Source: an uncultured Sphingomonadales bacterium (lineage in GTDB: Bacteria > Pseudomonadota > Alphaproteobacteria > Sphingomonadales > Sphingomonadaceae). Taken from it: a DNA stretch of 64,000 nucleotides. Of the stretch, positions 51,723 to 61,079 are shown piece by piece. The notes beneath the pieces were generated by a model. It had not been told where the DNA came from. It did no database searches and saw only the letters and a program-made list of their open reading frames with translations. The translations under genes were made by a program, and so were the position numbers. Location: contig CAILBC010000043.1 in the NCBI GenBank assembly GCA_903832325.1, positions 1 to 64,000 on the forward strand. The letters run 5' to 3'. Position 1 is the first letter of the stretch; each line of letters begins with the position of its first letter.

Positions 51723-52126
51723 GGTTTTTGTTGTCGCGTAATTTTTTGGCAAATACCGGTGCCCACTTTTGCGATCACGCACTGGGCGGCATGCCTTGCC
51801 CGCTTGTTTTCAGACAAATGCGAACAGGTACGCTCATCCTGAGCGAAAGTTGCATAAAATCATGGGTTATGGCCCCGCTTCCTGTTTGAAACATCCGGCC
51901 AGCCTGGCGTGCTTGCGCACTGCTTTTCCGGCAGTATCATGATGCCCATGCTCCGCCCGATCGCTCTGATGCTGCTGCTGCTGCTGATGTCGCGGCTGGG
52001 CGAGGAACCGGCGCGGCAGTGATCGTCCCGGCCGCAGGGGGAGATCCTGCTGCCCTTTGAAACCGCTTGGTTGCGGCGGATGGGCGTTATATGATCGCTT
52101 AAATTTCATGATCCAGGGAGCAATCG
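51723..52126. other. Intergenic region, AT-richer, upstream of iorA-like gene
   Basis: About 400 bp with lower GC than the surroundings. It contains one short ORF (51939-52022) and a TTATATGATCG string near 52087 that could be a -10 element for the following gene. No RNA gene recognised. Confidence 0.5.
51939..52022 (+). CDS. Possible small membrane peptide (27 residues)
   Basis: ATG ATG CCC ATG opens a frame reading MMPMLRPIALMLLLLLMSR, then LGEEPARQ and TGA. It is a single hydrophobic helix with a charged tail, the profile of bacterial small membrane proteins, but no strong ribosome site precedes it (CCGGCAG only), and leucine runs coded by CTG repeats can arise by chance. Confidence 0.25.
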   Translation: MMPMLRPIALMLLLLLMSRLGEEPARQ

Positions 52127-52627
52127 ATGCCTGTTGAAGCCCACGTCAACGGCAAGGCGGTCACGCTGCATGCCGAAGACGATACCCCGCTGCTGTGGGT
52201 GCTGCGCGAGGAACTGGGCCTGACCGGCACCAAGTTCGGCTGCGGGATTGCCGCCTGCGGGGCGTGCAGCGTGCATGTCGATGGTGAAGTCGTGCGGTCG
52301 TGCAGCGTGCCGGTGGGCACTGTGGCGGGCAAGGCGATTACCACCATCGAAGGACTTGGGGGCGAAGGTGGGGGCGCAAGTGGTGGCACCGGGGCCACGC
52401 CGCATCCGCTGCAGGCCGCGTGGATCGCGCACCAGGTGCCGCAATGCGGCTATTGCCAATCGGGCCAGTTGATGGCGGCGGCCGCGCTGTTGCAGCATTC
52501 GCCGCATCCCACCGATGCCGAAATCGACGCGGCGATGACCAACATCTGCCGCTGCGCGACGTATGTGCGCATTCGTGAGGCGATCCATGCCGTTGCCGGC
52601 ACCAAACCTGCGGGAGAAGCGGCATGA
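52127..52627 (+). CDS. iorA: [2Fe-2S] subunit of a molybdenum hydroxylase (IorA-like)
   Basis: 166 residues. The plant-type ferredoxin cluster uses C39, C44, C47, C59 (CGIAACGACSVH) and the second cluster C107, C110, C141, C143 (QCGYCQSGQ, ICRCATY), as in the small subunit of isoquinoline 1-oxidoreductase and related aldehyde dehydrogenases. A Gly-rich insertion (GGEGGGASGGTGATP, about 78-92) sits between the domains. Its stop overlaps the large-subunit ATG. The symbol reflects family likeness; the substrate is unknown. Confidence 0.88.
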   Translation: MPVEAHVNGKAVTLHAEDDTPLLWVLREELGLTGTKFGCGIAACGACSVHVDGEVVRSCSVPVGTVAGKAITTIEGLGGEGGGASGGTGATPHPLQAAWIAHQVPQCGYCQSGQLMAAAALLQHSPHPTDAEIDAAMTNICRCATYVRIREAIHAVAGTKPAGEAA

Positions 52628-54819
52628 AACTGATCCGCAGGACATTTCTGGTCGGTGGCGCGGCGCTGGTTGGCGGCGGCGTATTCGGCGTGTGGTATGG
52701 TGACAGCGCGGCGATGGCGCGCGCGAAGCAGCTGACCTCAAAAGCTGGCGATTCCTCGTTTGCCGGCTGGGTGAAAATCGCCAATGACGACACCGTTACG
52801 GTCTATTCGCCGCATATCGATTTCGGACAGGGATCGCAAACCGCGCTGGCGCAGATGCTGGCTGACGAGCTTGATGCCGATTGGAGCAAAGTGCGCGTCG
52901 AACAGGCGCCGGCCGACTATGCCTTTGGCAATACCGCGCTGGCCAAGCTGTTTGTGCCGACGATGTCGGGCCATCCCGATCTGATGAAGCATATGCCCGA
53001 CGCCGTGTTTTCGCTGCTGGCGCGCAATGTGCCGTTGCAGATCACCGGCGGATCGTCGGCTATCCGCGCCACCGGGCAATTGTGCCTGCGCGTGGTCGGC
53101 GCGGCGGCGCGCCAGGCGTTGACCGCCACGGCGGCGGAAAAGCTGGGCGTGCCCGAAAACGAGCTGACTTGCGCCGCCAGCCGCGTGACCCATGCCAAAT
53201 CGGGCCGCAGCCTGCGCTATGGCGAACTGGCCGAAGCCGCGTCGGTGCGCGCACTGCCCGCAGAGCCGGTGCTGAAAACGCGCAACCAGTTCACGTATAT
53301 CGGCAAACCGGTCGATCGCTTTGACATCCCGGCAAAGGTCAATGGCACTGCGCAATATGGCATCGACGTGTCGCTGCCCGATATGCGGGTGGCCACGGTG
53401 ATTGCCGCGCCGGTGCGCGGGGGCAAGCTGCTGTCGGTCGATCATGCCCCGGCCATGGCGGTCAAGGGCGTGGAAAAAGTGATTGCGCTGGATAATGCAG
53501 TGGTCGTCGTGGCCAGCGGCTATTGGCCCGCGCTGAAAGGTGCGCGCGCGCTGGCGCCCAAATTCAGCGATGGCGGCAATGGCCATTACACGTCTGCGGG
53601 CATCTATGCCGAACAGGGCAAGCTGATTGACCAGGCCAAGCCCGATGCCAAATATGCCAAGGGTGATGCGGCCGGCGTGCTGGGCAATGCCGGCGCGCAC
53701 AAGATTGCCGCCGAATATCGCGTGCCCTATCTCCACCACGCCACGATGGAGCCGCTGTCGATGACCGCGCACCACACCGATGGCACGCTGGAGGTGTGGG
53801 GCGGCATGCAGGACCCGCTGCAGACGCGCCTGTTGCTTGCCAAATTTTCAGGCGTGCCGCTGGACAAGGTCACGCTGCATACCACGCTGATCGGTGGCGG
53901 GTTTGGCCGCCGGTTCCCGCCCTATACGCAGATTGTCGAACAGATCGCGCGGGTGGCGATGCAGGTGGATCACCCGGTCAAGATCATCTGGTCGCGCGAA
54001 GAGGATGTGAAGCAGGGCGCCTATCGTCCGCAATCGCTGGGCCGGTTGCAGGCCGCACTGGGCAGCGATGGGCGCATTGCCGCGTGGCAGACCGATTATG
54101 CGCAGTTTGCCGATGCCGAATCCGAAACCGTGTTTACTTACGTGGTGCCCGCCACGGCGCGGCGGCACTTCAAATATGCGGCAAACCAGGTCGATGCGTT
54201 CTGGCGCTCGGTCAATTCGACGCAGCACGGGTTCTACAACGAAAGCTTTATCGACGAACTGGCCCACCAGGCCGGCGCGGACCCGTACGCGTTCCGCCGC
54301 AAGCACCTGCCCGCGGGCGGGCGCCATCTGGCAGTGCTCGATTCCGTGGCAAAACGGGCCGGCTGGGGCAGCGCGCTGCCCGCAGGCACCGGGCGCGGGA
54401 TTGCGCTGGTCGAATGTTTCGGTTCGATCTGCGCGCATGTGGTCGAGGCTTCGGTGGGCGCCGATGGCACGCCGGTGGTGCACAAAGTCTTTGCCGTGGT
54501 CGATTGCGGCACCACGGTGAACCCCAAAAATGCCGAGGCGCAAGTGCAGGGGGGCATCCTTATGGGGCTGTCGTCGGCGCTGGGCGAGGCGATCACGCTG
54601 ACTGGCGGTGCGGTCGATCAGAACAGCTTTACCGATTATCCGGTGCTCAAACTGGCGGCGGCGCCGGCAATCGATGTGCATTTCATCGAAAGCGACGCGC
54701 CGATCGGGGGCCTGGGCGAACCCGGCCTGCCGCCCGCGGCACCGGCGCTGGCCAATGCGCTGTTTGCCGCCACGGGCAAGCGTATCCGCCAATTGCCGAT
54801 CGGCCGCCAGCTGGCCTGA
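52624..54819 (+). CDS. iorB: Molybdopterin-binding subunit of an IorB-like oxidoreductase
   Basis: 731 residues, xanthine-oxidase family of the membrane/periplasmic aldehyde dehydrogenase branch. An RR-containing signal (LIRRTFLVGGAALVGGG, 3-20) suggests Tat export. Key strings are IDFGQGSQTALAQMLADELD, GGGFGRRF (molybdopterin contact) and GGLGEPGLPP, whose Glu is the catalytic base. The two-gene set lacks the FAD subunit of xanthine dehydrogenase; electrons in this branch leave through a separate cytochrome, which is not adjacent. Oxidises an N-heterocycle or aldehyde. Confidence 0.88.
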   Translation: MKLIRRTFLVGGAALVGGGVFGVWYGDSAAMARAKQLTSKAGDSSFAGWVKIANDDTVTVYSPHIDFGQGSQTALAQMLADELDADWSKVRVEQAPADYAFGNTALAKLFVPTMSGHPDLMKHMPDAVFSLLARNVPLQITGGSSAIRATGQLCLRVVGAAARQALTATAAEKLGVPENELTCAASRVTHAKSGRSLRYGELAEAASVRALPAEPVLKTRNQFTYIGKPVDRFDIPAKVNGTAQYGIDVSLPDMRVATVIAAPVRGGKLLSVDHAPAMAVKGVEKVIALDNAVVVVASGYWPALKGARALAPKFSDGGNGHYTSAGIYAEQGKLIDQAKPDAKYAKGDAAGVLGNAGAHKIAAEYRVPYLHHATMEPLSMTAHHTDGTLEVWGGMQDPLQTRLLLAKFSGVPLDKVTLHTTLIGGGFGRRFPPYTQIVEQIARVAMQVDHPVKIIWSREEDVKQGAYRPQSLGRLQAALGSDGRIAAWQTDYAQFADAESETVFTYVVPATARRHFKYAANQVDAFWRSVNSTQHGFYNESFIDELAHQAGADPYAFRRKHLPAGGRHLAVLDSVAKRAGWGSALPAGTGRGIALVECFGSICAHVVEASVGADGTPVVHKVFAVVDCGTTVNPKNAEAQVQGGILMGLSSALGEAITLTGGAVDQNSFTDYPVLKLAAAPAIDVHFIESDAPIGGLGEPGLPPAAPALANALFAATGKRIRQLPIGRQLA

Positions 54820-54828
54820 TCGCAGGCC

Positions 54829-54853
54829 GCCGGGGCCGGAAAAAGGCCCCGGC
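54829..54853 (+). terminator. GC hairpin after iorB-like gene
   Basis: GCCGGGGCC (54829-54837) and GGCCCCGGC (54845-54853) form a perfect 9-bp stem with a GGAAAAA loop, 9 bp past the stop. There is no T-run, but the position fits transcript termination. Confidence 0.6.
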
Positions 54854-54907
54854 GCCCTGCGCACTCGTATGCGAAAAGGTTGAAAGGCAACGCCGGATTG
54901 GCCATTC

Positions 54908-54921
54908 GTGAACCCGTTTAC
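54908..54921. promoter_or_regulatory. Weak LacI-like dyad before GH31
   Basis: GTGAACCCGTTTAC is an imperfect dyad of the same general shape as the perfect palindrome at 59858-59869, lying 21 bp before the GH31 start. It may be a second site of the LacI-family regulator encoded at 59931. Confidence 0.3.
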
Positions 54922-54942
54922 AGATACAACGGGGGAACGGGC

Positions 54943-57444
54943 ATGCGCGGATGGCACTGGTGGGCTTCGGCCGGATTGCGGGCGCTGGGTGCGGCGGCCT
55001 TGCCCTTTGCCATTGCGCTGGCGCCCCGGCCTGCGCTGGCGGCCCAGCCTGCGCTGGCGCCCCAGCCTGCGTTGGCGACCCCCCGGGCCGATACGCTGAC
55101 CGTTGCCGCGCATGGCATGACCTTGCGCGTAACGGCGATCACCGATGCGATCCTGCGCGTCACCATCACCCGCGACGGCAGCGAAGTCGGCAGCGAAACC
55201 GGCAGTTGGGCCGTGCCGCCCGCAATGCGCGATGCCCGCGCCGCCGCGAGCATCGACCCGTCTGCGCTTACCACGGCCATGCTGCACGCCACGGTCGATC
55301 CGGCCACGCTGCATTTGCGCGTGGAGGATCGCAAGGGCCAGGTGATCGTGGATGATGCCGCCAATCCCGTAGCGATCGGCCCCGACGGCTTTACTTTGCG
55401 CAAGGCGATGCCGCAGTCCGAACACTATTTCGGCCTGGGCGACAAATCGGGCGATATGGACCGGCGCGGGGGCAGTTTCGTCAACTGGAACACCGATGCC
55501 TATGGCTATCTGTCGAGCACCGATCCGCTGTACAAATCGATCCCGTTTTTTGTGGCGGCGGGCGGCGCCGGGGGCAGCTATGGCCTGTTTCTCGACAACA
55601 GCTGGCGGTCTTCGTTTGATTTCGGGCGGCGCGAAGACAGCGTGCTGGCGTTTGGCGCGGTCAACGGCCCGATGACGTATTACATCATCGCCGGCCCGGC
55701 CATGCGCGACGTGGTGCGCCGCTATACCGATCTGACCGGCAAGGCGCCGCTGATGCCGCGCTGGGTGCTGGGCTATCAGCAATCGCGCTGGGGCTATAAA
55801 TCGGCGCAGGAAATCATGGATATCGCCTATCACTTGCGGGCGGATCAAATCCCCGCCGACGTGATCTGGATGGATATCGACTATCAGGATCGCAACCGGC
55901 CGTTCACGGTCAACACCACCACCTTCCCCGATCTGGCAAAGCTGACCGGCCGGGTGGGCGATCTGGGGATCAAGCTGGTTTCGATTGTCGATCTGCATGT
56001 CGCGGCGGCGCCGGGGCAGGGCTATGCCCCCTATGACAGCGGCGTTGCGGCGAACCATTTCGTGCACAATCCCGATGGGTCGCTCTATGTCGCGCCGGTG
56101 TGGCCTGGGCCGGCGGTCTTTCCCGATTTCACGCAGGGCCAGACGCGCCTTTGGTGGGGCACGCAGTTTCGCGGGCTGGTTGGCAGCGGGATTGCCGGGT
56201 TCTGGAACGACATGAACGAGCCGGCGATTTTCGAAACGCCCACCAAGACGATGCCGCTCGATACCGTGCACCGCATCGATGGAGATGGCTTTGCCGCGCG
56301 CAATGCCAGCCATGCCGAAATCCACAATGTGTTCGGCATGGAAAACACCCGCGCGACGTATGACGGCGTGCGCCGCCTGCGCCCCGAAGAACGCGCCTTT
56401 GTGCTGACCCGCGCCAGCTTTGCCGGGGGGCAGAAATATGCCGCAACCTGGACGGGGGACAACAGTTCGAGCTGGGACCACCTGAAGCTGTCGGTCAGCC
56501 AGTTGATCAATCTGGGTCTGTCGGGTTTTTCCTACAGCGGCGCCGATGTTGGCGGGTTTACCGGCGGACCGAGCCCCGATCTGCTGACCAAATGGTTTGA
56601 AGTTGCCGCGTTCACACCGTTTTTCCGCGACCATGCGGCCAACGATGCACCCCATGCCGAACCCTGGCTCGACGGGCCGGACCATCTGGCGGTGCGGCGC
56701 CATTTCGTTGAGGAACGCTATCGCCTGATGCCCTATCTTTATGCGCTGGCGGCGCAGAATGCGGCCACGGGCGACCCGATTATGCGCCCGGTGTTCTATG
56801 ATTATCCGGCGCTGCTGACCACGCCGTGCAAGACCGGGCTGACGTTCACGCTGGGCGCAAAGCTGATGATCGCGGGCAATCCCAAGCCGGATTCGCCGCA
56901 AGCCTATGACATCTGCCTGCCGGTTGGCGGCTGGTACGATTACTGGACCGGTGACCGGGTGGAGGCAGAGCCGATCGGCGGCCGCGCCTGGGCCACGATC
57001 AAGGCGGTGCCGCGGCTGGAAACGCTGCCGGTGTTTGTGCGCGCCGGAACGATCCTGCCGCGCCAGCCGCTGGTGCAGAGCACCGCGCAAGTGCCCGATG
57101 GGCCGTTGCAGCTGCACATCTATCCCGGCGCCGATTGCGCGGGAGAGATCTATGACGATGATGGCCATTCGATGAATTTCGCGCATGGCGAATTCATGCG
57201 CCAGACGGTGCGCTGCACCGCCGATGCGAAGGGCGTGCAGACGATCACGTTCGATGCGCGGGAAGGCCGGTTCAAGCCGTGGTGGAAATCCATCGCGCTG
57301 ATCGTGCACGGCGCCAAGGCGCCGACCGGCGCCACGCTGCGCGGCAAGCCCATCACCCCCACCAAAACCGCCGACGGCACCGCGACTGCCATCGTGATTC
57401 CCGATCAGCCCGGTGCTGCGGTGGTGACTCTCCACGCCGGCTGA
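54943..57444 (+). CDS. GH31 alpha-glucosidase/alpha-xylosidase, exported
   Basis: 833 residues from ATG 54943 (GGGGGAA upstream), giving a signal peptide whose end is built of PALAxQ units coded by 18-bp repeats (55030-55082). GH31 features: N-terminal beta-sandwich, WVLGYQQSRWGYKSAQE, VIWMDIDYQD, nucleophile in FWNDMNEP (D423), acid/base in WTGDNSSSW (D506), and GADVGGF. The family hydrolyses alpha-glucosides, alpha-xylosides of xyloglucan, or related links. Nearby GH3 and GH144-like genes make it part of a glucan locus; the exact bond is not decidable here. Confidence 0.92.
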   Translation: MRGWHWWASAGLRALGAAALPFAIALAPRPALAAQPALAPQPALATPRADTLTVAAHGMTLRVTAITDAILRVTITRDGSEVGSETGSWAVPPAMRDARAAASIDPSALTTAMLHATVDPATLHLRVEDRKGQVIVDDAANPVAIGPDGFTLRKAMPQSEHYFGLGDKSGDMDRRGGSFVNWNTDAYGYLSSTDPLYKSIPFFVAAGGAGGSYGLFLDNSWRSSFDFGRREDSVLAFGAVNGPMTYYIIAGPAMRDVVRRYTDLTGKAPLMPRWVLGYQQSRWGYKSAQEIMDIAYHLRADQIPADVIWMDIDYQDRNRPFTVNTTTFPDLAKLTGRVGDLGIKLVSIVDLHVAAAPGQGYAPYDSGVAANHFVHNPDGSLYVAPVWPGPAVFPDFTQGQTRLWWGTQFRGLVGSGIAGFWNDMNEPAIFETPTKTMPLDTVHRIDGDGFAARNASHAEIHNVFGMENTRATYDGVRRLRPEERAFVLTRASFAGGQKYAATWTGDNSSSWDHLKLSVSQLINLGLSGFSYSGADVGGFTGGPSPDLLTKWFEVAAFTPFFRDHAANDAPHAEPWLDGPDHLAVRRHFVEERYRLMPYLYALAAQNAATGDPIMRPVFYDYPALLTTPCKTGLTFTLGAKLMIAGNPKPDSPQAYDICLPVGGWYDYWTGDRVEAEPIGGRAWATIKAVPRLETLPVFVRAGTILPRQPLVQSTAQVPDGPLQLHIYPGADCAGEIYDDDGHSMNFAHGEFMRQTVRCTADAKGVQTITFDAREGRFKPWWKSIALIVHGAKAPTGATLRGKPITPTKTADGTATAIVIPDQPGAAVVTLHAG

Positions 57445-57492
57445 GGCCGGCGGCAGCAGCCATAGCTGCCCGGGTGATCAGGCCCCAGGTGA

Positions 57493-59769
57493 TCAGGTGA
57501 TGATCGTGAACTGGCCGTGCAGCCCGGCGTCCTGCGCCGAAGCGGCCACCCACAGGTCGATCGTGCCCGGTTCGACCACGGGCCGGTTGGCCTGGCCGAT
57601 AAACGCGCAATCGGCACGGGTCAGGCGGAATTGCGCCTGCGCCGACTGGCCCGGGGCGAGCGCGATTTTCTGAAACGCCTTCAGTTCGCGCACCGGGCGC
57701 GACACGCTGGCGCTGCGGGTGTGGATATACATTTGCGCCACTTCCTCCACCGCGTGGCGCCCGCTGTTGGTCAGCGTGGCGGTAATGGTGATCGCTTCGC
57801 CCGCGCCGATCTGCGTCGTGCTCAGCCGCAGATCGGAATAGACGACATCGCCATAAGTCAGGCCATGGCCAAAGGGATAGAGCGCGGCATCGGGGAGATC
57901 GCGATAATGCGCCTTGTAGGGCTGCAATGGCCCATCGGGTTGCGGCCGGCCGGTGGCCTTGTGGTCGTAATGATAGGGTTCCTGCCCGGTGGCATAAGGA
58001 AAACTGACCGGCAGGCGTCCTGACGGGCTGACTGCACCATAAACCACATCGGCAATGGCATGGCCGCCCTCGGTGCCCGGAAACCAGGTGACCAGGATTG
58101 CCGCGGCGGCCTGCACCGGCGCCTGCAGCGCAAGGCCACGCCCATTGCGCAGCAGCACGACCACCGGCTTGCCCGTGGCGACCAGCGCTTCGGCGAGCGC
58201 CACTTGCGCCGCGGGCACGCCGATATCGGCACGCGATTGCGCTTCGCCCGACATGTCCTGCGATTCGCCGATGGCCAGCAGCACGACATCGGCGCCTTTG
58301 GCCGCTGCCACCGCCTGATCGATGCCGCCGGGAATGGCGCTGTGCACATCGCAACCGCGCACCACGGTGACGGCGCCGCCGGCTTCGCGCAGGCCGGTCG
58401 CCAGATCGACCGCAACATGATCATCGCCATAGACGTTCCACCCGCCGATCACATCCTGCGGGCCGGTGCCGAACGGACCGATCAACGCAACGCGCGCGGC
58501 CTTGTCCAGCGGCAGCACGGCGCCTGCGTTCTTCAGCATGACGATCGACTTCGTGGCGGCTTCGCGCGCCAGCTTGCGGCTGGCGGGCAGCAGGGATCGG
58601 CTTTTTTCGCGCGCCAGATCGATCCGGCGGAACGGATCATCAAACAGCCCGACCATCGCCTTGGTCGCCAGCACGCGGCGCACCGCCTGGTCAACGCGTT
58701 CGATCGGCACCAGCCCGTCCTTCACCAGCCCGGGCAGATGCAGCCAATAGAGGTTGCTCTGCATCGACATGTCGACCCCGGCCATGATCGCCAGCCGCGC
58801 CGCTTCGCGCCCGTCGGCCGCCACGCCATGCGCGATCAGTTCTTCATCGCCGGTATAGTCCGATACGACCAGGCCGGGAAAATGCCATTCATCGCGCAGC
58901 AGATCGGTCAGCAGCCAGTGGTTGGCGGTGGACGGCACCCCCGAAATTTCGTTGAACGAGGCCATTGTCGTGCCGCAGCCGGCATCGAACGCGGCCTGGA
59001 ATGGCGGAAAATAGACCTCGCGCAGTGTCCGTTCCGACACGTCGACCGTGCTGTAATCCAGCCCCGCCTCTGCCGCGCCATAGGCGGCAAAGTGCTTGGC
59101 GCAGGCCAGCATGGCATCGTTGGCGGCAAGATCGGTGCCCTGAAACCCGCGCACCCGCGCTGCGGCAAACAGCCGGCCCAGCAGCACGTCTTCGCCGGCG
59201 CCCTCCATGCTTCGGCCCCAGCGCTGATCGCGCGCGATGTCGACCATTGGCGCGAACGTCCAGTCGATGCCCGATCCCGCCGCCTCGAACGCGGCGACGC
59301 GCGCGGTGCGCGTGGCCAGTTCGGGCTCAAAGCTGGCGGCTTCACCCACCGGCACGGGAAAGATCGTGCGATGGCCGTGGATCACGTCGGCGGCAAAGAT
59401 CAGCGGGATTTTCAGGCGGGAATGCGCCATGACCGCGCTTTGCATGCGCTGCGCCATGGCCGCGCCATTGCCGTTGAACACCCCTGTCAGCTTTCCGGCG
59501 GCGGCATCGGCCACTTGCTGGTCGAAATTGCTGCCTTTGCCCGGCGGATTGAGCGCGGTGGCGCTGCTGCCGCCCCAGGCCGAGGCCATCAGTGTCAATT
59601 GCCCGGCCTTTTCCTCGATGGTCATCCGCGCAATGAGGTCGTTGACAAAACCGGGCACGTCGCGCTTGTCTGCGGCGCTGGTCAGGGCCCGTGCGGGGCT
59701 GGCCGCCCAGGCAGAGGAAAGCGCCATGCCGATCAATGCGCTGCGTCGTGTGATGCGCCGGTCGGGCAT
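57493..59769 (-). CDS. GH3 beta-glucosidase, BglX-like, Tat-exported
   Basis: 758 residues. RRITRRSALIGM is a Tat-type start. BglX-like layout: N-terminal barrel with WTFAPMVDIARDQRWGR and AADVIHGHRTIFPVP, nucleophile in GLVVSDYTG (D304), C-terminal alpha/beta domain, and a terminal fibronectin-III-like domain with RPVRELKAF. It removes terminal beta-linked glucose from oligosaccharides in the periplasm. It is convergent to GH31 and divergent from the LacI gene, with the operator palindrome between. Confidence 0.93.
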   Translation of the reverse strand: MPDRRITRRSALIGMALSSAWAASPARALTSAADKRDVPGFVNDLIARMTIEEKAGQLTLMASAWGGSSATALNPPGKGSNFDQQVADAAAGKLTGVFNGNGAAMAQRMQSAVMAHSRLKIPLIFAADVIHGHRTIFPVPVGEAASFEPELATRTARVAAFEAAGSGIDWTFAPMVDIARDQRWGRSMEGAGEDVLLGRLFAAARVRGFQGTDLAANDAMLACAKHFAAYGAAEAGLDYSTVDVSERTLREVYFPPFQAAFDAGCGTTMASFNEISGVPSTANHWLLTDLLRDEWHFPGLVVSDYTGDEELIAHGVAADGREAARLAIMAGVDMSMQSNLYWLHLPGLVKDGLVPIERVDQAVRRVLATKAMVGLFDDPFRRIDLAREKSRSLLPASRKLAREAATKSIVMLKNAGAVLPLDKAARVALIGPFGTGPQDVIGGWNVYGDDHVAVDLATGLREAGGAVTVVRGCDVHSAIPGGIDQAVAAAKGADVVLLAIGESQDMSGEAQSRADIGVPAAQVALAEALVATGKPVVVLLRNGRGLALQAPVQAAAAILVTWFPGTEGGHAIADVVYGAVSPSGRLPVSFPYATGQEPYHYDHKATGRPQPDGPLQPYKAHYRDLPDAALYPFGHGLTYGDVVYSDLRLSTTQIGAGEAITITATLTNSGRHAVEEVAQMYIHTRSASVSRPVRELKAFQKIALAPGQSAQAQFRLTRADCAFIGQANRPVVEPGTIDLWVAASAQDAGLHGQFTIIT

Positions 59770-59857
59770 GGATTTGTCCCCTTTGTGTCTGCGTGGCCCG
59801 CAGAACTTTGATGGTTGTGCCGGGCCTCTGGAATCAAAACCCGGTTGACCTGTGGCC

Positions 59858-59869
59858 GTAACCGGTTAC
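59858..59869. promoter_or_regulatory. Perfect LacI-type operator palindrome
   Basis: GTAACCGGTTAC is a perfect 12-bp palindrome with a central CG, in the gap between the divergent GH3 and LacI genes. LacI-family regulators of alphaproteobacteria and xanthomonads commonly use such TAACCGGTTA cores. It lies 89 bp from the GH3 start and 62 bp from the LacI start. Confidence 0.7.
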
Positions 59870-59930
59870 ATAGGCGGCAAACCGGCGTGATGCAACATTC
59901 CTCCGGGATTTAGATTGGCCTTATGTCAGT

Positions 59931-61022
59931 ATGGATAGGCCCCGGTTGGTGACAAAATTGGCCAAGAGCGAACCTGCCGCGCCCGAACCTGCCGCAAACG
60001 GGCCGGAGGTTGGCGCAGACCCCGCATTCGCGCGGCCAGAGCCGGCGACGATCCGCGATGTCGCGCGCAGCGCCAATCTGTCGATCGCATCGGTATCGCG
60101 CGCGCTCAACGGCCATGCCAATGTGCACCCCGAAACCCGCGCGCATATCGTCGCGGTGGCGGCAAAGCTGGGCTATGTGCCCAATGCCGCCGCGCGCAGC
60201 CTCAGCACCGCGCGCACCAATGCGATCGGGGTCGTGCTGCCCGATTTCCACGGTGAATTCTTTTCCGAACTGATGCGCGGGATGGACCGGTCGGCCAGCG
60301 TGCACGGCTATCAGTTGCTGATGTCGAACACCCATGCCGACAAGAGCATGGCCAGCCAGGCGATTGCCGCGATGCTGGGCCGGGTTGACGGGCTGGTGGT
60401 CATGGCGCCGCAGTTTGCCGCGGCCGAATTGCTGCGCACGCTGCCGGCGCATCTGCCGATGGTGCTGGCCAATACCAGCGAAGGCACCGGGCACCACACC
60501 ATCCGCATCGACAACCGTCTGGGCGCGACCAGCGCGGTGACCCACTTGCTGGCGCTTGGGTGCAAAAGCCTGGTCCACATTGCCGGCCCGGCCGACAATA
60601 TCGATGGCCACGAACGCTGCGAAGGGTTTCTGGCGGCAATGGCGGCGCAGGCTCCCGGCCTGCCGGTGCGGGTATGCCAGGGCGATTTCCAGGATGGCTG
60701 CGGCGATCGCATCGTGCGGGAACTGCTGGACGAAGGCTATGCGTTCGACGCGATCTTTGCCGCCAACGACATGATGGCACTGGGCGCGCTGCATGCCCTG
60801 CGTGCGGCGGATATCGATGTGCCGGGCCAGGTCTGCGTGGTGGGGTTCGATGATATTCCGCTGGCCCGCTATTTGTCGCTGACCACGCTGCATGTCGATG
60901 TGGCGGGGGTGGGCAGCCGCGCGATCGAGCGGCTGATTGCCGAATTTGCCGGCGGTGCGGCGCCTGCCACGGTGGAGGCTATCATGCCCGAATTGATCGT
61001 GCGCAATTCCACGCGCGCCTGA
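59931..61022 (+). CDS. LacI-family transcriptional regulator
   Basis: 363 residues. About 38 Ala/Pro/Glu-rich residues precede the helix-turn-helix (about 40-95: ATIRDVARSANLSIASVSRAL and VSP-type linker LGYVPNAAARSL). The periplasmic-binding-protein-like effector domain follows (GVVLPDFHGEFFSELMRGMD, FAANDMMALGALHAL, VVGFDDIPLARYL). It probably represses the local glycosidase genes through the palindrome at 59858 until a glucan-derived sugar binds. A GTG at 59949 is an alternative start. Confidence 0.92.
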   Translation: MDRPRLVTKLAKSEPAAPEPAANGPEVGADPAFARPEPATIRDVARSANLSIASVSRALNGHANVHPETRAHIVAVAAKLGYVPNAAARSLSTARTNAIGVVLPDFHGEFFSELMRGMDRSASVHGYQLLMSNTHADKSMASQAIAAMLGRVDGLVVMAPQFAAAELLRTLPAHLPMVLANTSEGTGHHTIRIDNRLGATSAVTHLLALGCKSLVHIAGPADNIDGHERCEGFLAAMAAQAPGLPVRVCQGDFQDGCGDRIVRELLDEGYAFDAIFAANDMMALGALHALRAADIDVPGQVCVVGFDDIPLARYLSLTTLHVDVAGVGSRAIERLIAEFAGGAAPATVEAIMPELIVRNSTRA

Positions 61023-61079
61023 ACAGGGCAGGCTGCGCACGGCATGCGAGTGCAAAATGCAGGGAACGGAGAGGACATC

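Noticed and set aside
53848..57435. Minus-strand open frame of 1195 codons opposite the iorB-like and GH31 genes
   Set aside because: High-GC antisense shadow. Both plus-strand genes have intact catalytic motifs and ribosome sites; the antisense product is Arg/His-rich and resembles no family.
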